Shown here piece after piece: positions 5,838-10,113 of a DNA stretch of 10,113 nt (position 1 is the stretch's first letter; each line of letters opens with the position of its first letter). The position numbers and the translations under genes were made by a program. Below the pieces are notes generated by a model. The model was not told where the DNA came from. It saw nothing but the letters and a program-made list of their open reading frames with translations, and searched no databases. Origin of the DNA: Campylobacterota bacterium (GTDB lineage: Bacteria > Campylobacterota > Campylobacteria > Campylobacterales > JAADDG01); the NCBI GenBank assembly GCA_013154075.1, contig JAADDG010000142.1:1-10113 (forward strand), in the 5' to 3' direction.

Positions 5838-7010
5838 ATGAGAGTTATTCGAACAGTTTTGATAGTCGTTTCGCTTCTATCTTTTTTGCATGCGGGTATT
5901 TTCGATCTTATAAAAGATATTTTCAAACCGAAACAAAATCAGCCACAGCAACAACAAGAGAGAACTATCCAAAGAGAGGAGCCTCCTTCTCAAATAGAGG
6001 AGTTTCCAACCGAAAACGAGATCATAATCGAAGAGGGAGAGGAGGAGGAACAAGAGCAGGTTATAGAAAAGATTCCGTTTCCCAAATACCCCTATTCTTA
6101 TAAAATAGCCTTCATACTTCCCAAAAAACTGATAGGTAAATACTCCGTTACCACCGTAAACGCGACGATAGCATACCTTCTAAAACGAGAAATAAACTTC
6201 AAAATAGACGTTTTTGACATAAAAGACGGAAATTTCGACACTCTAAACAGAGTCCTAAGCAAAATAGAATCAAGAGGATATCATCTCGTAATAGCACCCG
6301 TTACGCGCCAAATTGCCAGAAACATATGCTCTTTGTACATAAAAAAGCTGATCTATATCCCGACAGTAAACAAAAACTCCCTCTCATGCGACGACCCCAA
6401 CGTCTATTTCGGAGGAATAGACTACAACAGACAGTTTTTAGCGCTTGCAAAAAGAGTAAGAGATAAAAACGCAGTACTTGTTTACGATACATCTCCTTTC
6501 ATATCGACTCTAAATTCGTTCGCCCAAAACTACTTTTTTATCAAAAAAAGAATAATCGTAAAAGATATTAAAAATTTAAAAAACACCATTTTGGCAAATA
6601 AGAAATCTTTGCAAAACTCCACGGTTTTATTGAATACCCCTCTTGTAAAAACGGCTCTTTTATTATCGGATCTCTATTTCTACTCGATCAAACCCAAATA
6701 TTTTCTATCCACTCAAATCAATTACGATCCTCACATATTTTTGCTAACTCAGTACAAAACAAGAGAAAATATGCTCATAGCAAACTCCATCTTCGAAACT
6801 TACATCAAATATTCCGACGCTTCCGAAATTCTAAATTCAAACATCAAATTCGATAAAGTAAATTACGCTACAATGAACGGACTTGATTACTTCTTTGTAA
6901 ACTCATATAGAGACAGAGGTAGGATCTTTAAAGAAAAGGTGTATGACAATCAAATATATTACAATATCGAGATAGTCTCCCCGGTTCAAGGCAAATTTAT
7001 CAGAAAATAA
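5838..7010 (+). CDS. Exported protein of unknown function with periplasmic-binding-like domain
   Basis: I do not recognise this 390-residue protein as a named family. Residues 1-19 form a Sec signal peptide (basic MRVIR, hydrophobic core, LHA cleavage site) with no lipobox cysteine. Residues about 32-79 are a low-complexity linker rich in Gln and then Glu. From about 86 on the pattern alternates beta strands and helices: KIAFILP at 89-95, FKIDVFDIKD at 121-130, YHLVIAPVT at 148-156, LIYIPTV at 171-177, VYFGGIDYNRQF at 189-200 and NAVLVYD at 211-217. This is reminiscent of type I periplasmic binding folds, including the LpoA-type penicillin-binding protein activators, but that is structural intuition only. 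The ATG at 5838 is the first in frame after a TGA at 5826, with AGAGGG close upstream. It is divergent from the methyltransferase/DUF operon and lies before glgA with its own probable terminator. Confidence 0.8.
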   Translation: MRVIRTVLIVVSLLSFLHAGIFDLIKDIFKPKQNQPQQQQERTIQREEPPSQIEEFPTENEIIIEEGEEEEQEQVIEKIPFPKYPYSYKIAFILPKKLIGKYSVTTVNATIAYLLKREINFKIDVFDIKDGNFDTLNRVLSKIESRGYHLVIAPVTRQIARNICSLYIKKLIYIPTVNKNSLSCDDPNVYFGGIDYNRQFLALAKRVRDKNAVLVYDTSPFISTLNSFAQNYFFIKKRIIVKDIKNLKNTILANKKSLQNSTVLLNTPLVKTALLLSDLYFYSIKPKYFLSTQINYDPHIFLLTQYKTRENMLIANSIFETYIKYSDASEILNSNIKFDKVNYATMNGLDYFFVNSYRDRGRIFKEKVYDNQIYYNIEIVSPVQGKFIRK

Positions 7011-7013
7011 TTC

Positions 7014-7044
7014 TTTTAGACAAAGCTTATCTAAAACCTTTTTT
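7014..7044 (+). terminator. Weak intrinsic terminator candidate after the exported unknown gene
   Basis: TTTTAGA (7014-7020) and TCTAAAA (7030-7036) form a 7-bp stem around a 9-nt loop, followed two bases later by six T residues (7039-7044). The stem is AT-rich and weak, but its position just after the stop at 7010 and the T-run fit a leaky terminator. Confidence 0.4.
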
Positions 7045-7047
7045 AGC

Positions 7048-7053
7048 TACAAT
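7048..7053 (+). promoter_or_regulatory. Candidate -10 box for glgAB
   Basis: TTTTAGCTACAATAG contains TACAAT preceded by a T-run and GC, the typical shape of a Campylobacterota sigma-70 promoter. Transcription would start near 7060, leaving a leader of about 55 nt before glgA. The T-run is shared with the preceding terminator candidate. Confidence 0.6.
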
Positions 7054-7115
7054 AGTAATTAAAATAATTAAATATTTTGGCGATATAGTTGTAAAAACTC
7101 ACAAAGGCGATTCTT

Positions 7116-8606
7116 ATGAAAAAACTAAACATCCTATTTACGGCCTCCGAAGCCGCACCTTTCGCAAAAACGGGAGGACTTGCCGACGTAGCGGGCGCTT
7201 TACCCAAAGCCTTGAAAAAACTCGGGCACGACGTTAGAGTCGTCATTCCAAGATATTATGTCGTGGATAAAGAGAAATATAACCTAAAACCTCTCCAAGG
7301 CGCGTTAGGCGTTCCTATGGGAGTGATGGGAGAGATTTGGTGCGGAGTGTATGAGGGCAAAATTCCAAACAGCGACGTTCCGATCTATTTCATAGAGCAT
7401 GAAGGCTTTTTTGGAAGAAGCGGTCTTTATGCGGATGAAAACAATATCTCCTATTCCGATAACGACAATAGATTTATTTTCCTAAGCAAAGCGGCGCTGC
7501 AGCTGGCAAAAAAGCTTAGATTCAAACCCGATATCGTTCACGCAAACGATTGGCACACTGCCCCAACAGCTCTATTTCTAAATACTCACTATGTTTGGGA
7601 TAGCGACTTTGAAGATACTGCATCCGTTTTGACCATTCACAACCTTCAGCATCAAGGAAAGTTCTACAAAGGCGTTATGGATGTGCTTAGCGTGGGATGG
7701 GAACACTTCACTCCCCAAGAGCTCGAGGAGTATGACGGAGTTAATCTGCTTAAGGGAGGAATCTATAATTGCGACGTTTTCAATACGGTTAGCAGAAAAT
7801 ATGCAAAAGAGATTCAAACTCCCGAATTCGGTTGGGGGCTTGACGGAGTGATCAGAGATCACAAAGACAAACTCTACGGAATATTAAACGGAGTGGATTA
7901 TAGCGAATGGTCTCCGGATATAGATCCTTATATTCCAAAAAATTACGATTTGGATAACTTGGGGGGAAAGAGAGTTTGCAAAAGAGAACTTCAAAAAGAG
8001 TTCGGCCTTCCTCAAAGAGACGACGTTCCTTTGATAGGATTCGTAGGAAGATTGGCAGAGCAAAAAGGTATAGGACTTATAGCGGAAATTATTTGGAGTC
8101 TGCTTGAGAGAGACGTTCAGTTTGTGCTTCTTGGAAGCGGAGAGAAGTGGGCCGAAGATCTCTTTAGACACGTAAGCTATTGGAAAAAGGATAAATTCGC
8201 TTGCAAAATAGGCTATGACAATCCTCTATCTCACAGAATAGAAGCGGGAAGCGATCTGTTTTTGATGCCCTCTTTGTTCGAGCCTTGCGGACTAAATCAG
8301 ATCTATAGTCTAAGATACGGAACACTTCCTATAGTTAGAGCCGTGGGAGGACTTGACGATACGATAGAAAACTACGATCCCTATACAAAGAGCGGAACTG
8401 GATTTAAATTCTATGAAGCGAGCGGAAGAGCTTTGCTATCTACGATAGATTGGGCGATAGATACTTACTATAACGATAAAGAGGGTATGAAAAATCTCAT
8501 AAAAAACGCCATGAGTAAAAGATTCGATTGGGAGAGTTCGGCAAAAGCTTATGAAGATATCTACTATCTTGCAAAAGCGAAAAGAAAATGTAAAAAATAT
8601 CAATAA
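7116..8606 (+). CDS. glgA: Glycogen/starch synthase (GT5)
   Basis: GlgA transfers glucose from a nucleotide-sugar donor, usually ADP-glucose in bacteria, to the non-reducing end of an alpha-1,4-glucan in the cytoplasm. The 496-residue length is normal for the family. The N-terminal GT5 domain carries KTGGL at residues 18-22 (donor/acceptor binding lysine) and HANDWHT at 142-148. NGVD at 258-261 leads into the C-terminal Rossmann domain. That domain holds RLAEQKG at 312-318, whose Arg and Lys contact the donor phosphates, and EPCGLNQ at 389-395, with the catalytic-site Glu and the conserved Cys. All key residues are present. The ATG at 7116 has AAAGG 8 nt upstream. glgB follows after 9 nt. No glgC is visible, so the source of ADP-glucose must be encoded elsewhere; use of UDP-glucose cannot be excluded from sequence alone. 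Confidence 0.97.
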   Translation: MKKLNILFTASEAAPFAKTGGLADVAGALPKALKKLGHDVRVVIPRYYVVDKEKYNLKPLQGALGVPMGVMGEIWCGVYEGKIPNSDVPIYFIEHEGFFGRSGLYADENNISYSDNDNRFIFLSKAALQLAKKLRFKPDIVHANDWHTAPTALFLNTHYVWDSDFEDTASVLTIHNLQHQGKFYKGVMDVLSVGWEHFTPQELEEYDGVNLLKGGIYNCDVFNTVSRKYAKEIQTPEFGWGLDGVIRDHKDKLYGILNGVDYSEWSPDIDPYIPKNYDLDNLGGKRVCKRELQKEFGLPQRDDVPLIGFVGRLAEQKGIGLIAEIIWSLLERDVQFVLLGSGEKWAEDLFRHVSYWKKDKFACKIGYDNPLSHRIEAGSDLFLMPSLFEPCGLNQIYSLRYGTLPIVRAVGGLDDTIENYDPYTKSGTGFKFYEASGRALLSTIDWAIDTYYNDKEGMKNLIKNAMSKRFDWESSAKAYEDIYYLAKAKRKCKKYQ

Positions 8607-8609
8607 GGA
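8605..8609 (+). promoter_or_regulatory. glgB ribosome binding site overlapping the glgA stop
   Basis: AAGGA begins in the TAA stop of glgA (8604-8606) and lies 6 nt before the glgB ATG at 8616. It supports this start and tight coupling of the two genes. Confidence 0.7.
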
Positions 8610-8615
8610 TACAAT

Positions 8616-10113
8616 ATGAAAAATCCCCATCCTATAAGTTACGACTTTTCTCTATTTAGCGATTTTGACATCTATCTGTTCAAAGAGGGAAAACATACCA
8701 AACTATACGAAAAACTCGGCTCTCATCTTATCAAAGAAAAAGAGGGAGTCTATTTCGCCGTCTGGGCGCCGAATGCCGAGTACGTAAGCGTTAGAGGGGA
8801 TTTTAACAATTACAATACATCCTCTCATCCTCTTAAACTAAGAGAGGACGGATCGGGTATCTGGGAAGGATTTATAAAGAATATAAAACCAGGCATCACT
8901 TATAAATATCACATAAAATCCAAATATCACGGAATCGTTCACGACAAAAGCGATCCTTACGGCTTTTTTTGGGAAGTACCGCCAAAATCAGCTACGAGAG
9001 TATGGGATATAGAAGGATATGAGTGGAGGGATAAAGAGTGGATGAAGATAAGAAAAAACAAAAACTCCCTCCACTCCCCCATAAACGTATATGAAGTACA
9101 TCTCGGATCTTGGAGAAGAAAGGTAGAGGAAGGAAACAGATATCTAACTTATAGAGAATTGGCTGACGAACTGGTAGAGTATCTAAAAGATATGAACTAC
9201 ACTCATGTAGAGCTTTTGCCCATCACCGAATACCCTTTTGAGGGATCTTGGGGATATCAAGTGATAGGCTATTTCGCTCCCACTTCGAGATTCGGAACCC
9301 CTCAGGATTTTATGTATTTCGTGGATAAAATGCACCAAAACGGAATCGGCGTCATTATGGATTGGGTACCGTCCCACTTTGCCGTGGATATGCACGGGCT
9401 TATCAATTTCGACGGCACAGCTCTATATGAACATCAAGATCCAAGACAAGGCTACCATCCGGAATGGGGAAGCATCATTTTCAACTACGGAAGAAACGAA
9501 GTGAAAGCCTTTTTGATAAGCAGTGCGATGTTTTGGCTGGAAAAATACCACATTGACGGCCTTAGAGTGGATGCCGTAGCCTCCATGCTCTATCTTGACT
9601 ACGCAAGAAAAGATGGAGAGTGGATCCCAAACAAATACGGCGGAAACGAAAATCTTGAAGCCGTGGAGTTTCTAAAAGAGTTGAACGAAACAATCTACAC
9701 TTCAAACGAAGGGATAATAAGCATAGCCGAAGAGTCCACCGCGTGGCCTATGGTAACCAAACCGCCCTATATGGGAGGATTGGGATTCGGGCTTAAGTGG
9801 AATATGGGATGGATGCACGATAGTCTTGATTATTTCAAAAAAGACCCCATCTACAGACAATACCATCATGATAGATTAACGTTTACCATCTGGTACACCT
9901 TTGACGAAAATTTCATCTTGCCTCTAAGTCACGACGAAGTGGTTCATATGAAAGGCTCCTTGATAAATAAAATGCCGGGATTGTATGATGACAAATTCGC
10001 AAACTTAAGAGCTCTTTTTTCCTATATGACGGCACATCCGGGCAAAAAACTGCTGTTTATGGGAGGAGAGTTCGCTCAATTTGCCGAATGGAACTACAAA
10101 GAGAGTCTCGATT
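8616..10113 (+). CDS. glgB: 1,4-alpha-glucan branching enzyme (GH13), C-terminus cut by window edge
   Basis: GlgB cuts alpha-1,4 chains and rejoins them as alpha-1,6 branches on the glucan made by GlgA. The reading frame is open from the ATG at 8616 to the window end (499 complete codons). A CBM48-type beta domain spans about residues 40-125 (VYFAVWAPNAEYVSVRGDFN), followed by the GH13 barrel. Barrel motifs are DWVPSHF at 249-255, DGLRVDAV at 314-321 with nucleophile D319, AEEST at 371-375 with probable acid/base E372, and SHDEVVH at 438-444 with the third acid D440. The protein starts close to the CBM48 and so lacks the extra N1 domain of the 728-residue E. coli enzyme; a total of about 630-640 residues would be expected. 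AAGGA overlaps the glgA stop, with 6 nt to the ATG, so the two are co-transcribed and probably coupled. Confidence 0.96.
   Translation, partial: MKNPHPISYDFSLFSDFDIYLFKEGKHTKLYEKLGSHLIKEKEGVYFAVWAPNAEYVSVRGDFNNYNTSSHPLKLREDGSGIWEGFIKNIKPGITYKYHIKSKYHGIVHDKSDPYGFFWEVPPKSATRVWDIEGYEWRDKEWMKIRKNKNSLHSPINVYEVHLGSWRRKVEEGNRYLTYRELADELVEYLKDMNYTHVELLPITEYPFEGSWGYQVIGYFAPTSRFGTPQDFMYFVDKMHQNGIGVIMDWVPSHFAVDMHGLINFDGTALYEHQDPRQGYHPEWGSIIFNYGRNEVKAFLISSAMFWLEKYHIDGLRVDAVASMLYLDYARKDGEWIPNKYGGNENLEAVEFLKELNETIYTSNEGIISIAEESTAWPMVTKPPYMGGLGFGLKWNMGWMHDSLDYFKKDPIYRQYHHDRLTFTIWYTFDENFILPLSHDEVVHMKGSLINKMPGLYDDKFANLRALFSYMTAHPGKKLLFMGGEFAQFAEWNYKESLD

Noticed and set aside
5756..6103. 115-codon plus-strand frame across the divergent promoter and the start of the exported gene
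   Set aside because: It overlaps the signal peptide and linker of a better-supported gene in another frame; its Arg/Gly-rich tail is the frame-shifted reading of the Glu-rich linker.

Overview
The window is AT-rich, densely packed chromosomal DNA from a Campylobacterota (epsilonproteobacterial) bacterium. Three things suggest this: lysine/isoleucine/phenylalanine-rich proteins with strong AGA/AAA codon preference, promoters that show a -10 box but no clear -35, and the flavour of the SufB, GlgA and small methyltransferase sequences. A vent-type chemolithotrophic relative (Nautiliales, Nitratiruptor or Hydrogenimonas-like) would fit, but that is inference and the genus cannot be fixed from this window. 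I see no tRNA, rRNA, CRISPR array, insertion sequence or phage gene.

Layout. (1) Positions 1-635, minus strand: the first 211 residues of the Fe-S cluster scaffold protein SufB, running off the left edge. Its upstream region (660-715) carries a three-copy repeat spaced at exactly 21 bp, a likely promoter/operator array. (2) Positions 810-5736, minus strand: a tightly coupled four-gene operon read right to left. It contains a TrmN6-like tRNA adenine methyltransferase, a small class I SAM methyltransferase (probably starting at a TTG inside the stop region of the gene before it), an exported DUF4214-repeat/DUF1800 protein, and a Tat-exported DUF1501 protein. The junctions are an 8-bp overlap, a 1-nt gap and an ATGA overlap. 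(3) Positions 5737-5837: a divergent promoter region. (4) Positions 5838-7010, plus strand: an exported protein of unknown function with a Glu/Gln-rich linker and a domain resembling periplasmic-binding-protein type I folds. (5) Positions 7116-10113, plus strand: a two-gene glycogen operon, glgA (glycogen synthase) followed 9 nt later by glgB (branching enzyme), which runs off the right edge.

How the genes work together. glgA and glgB make and branch a storage alpha-glucan from a nucleotide-sugar donor; no glgC, glgP or pgm is visible here. DUF1800 and DUF1501 proteins are a recurrent gene pair of unknown biochemical function in bacteria. Here the DUF1800 partner has a Sec-type signal and four N-terminal DUF4214 repeats, while the DUF1501 partner has a Tat signal, so they are predicted to meet outside the cytoplasm. 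This pair is the best candidate in the window for an undescribed system. The link between the two methyltransferases and the exported pair is probably only co-transcription.
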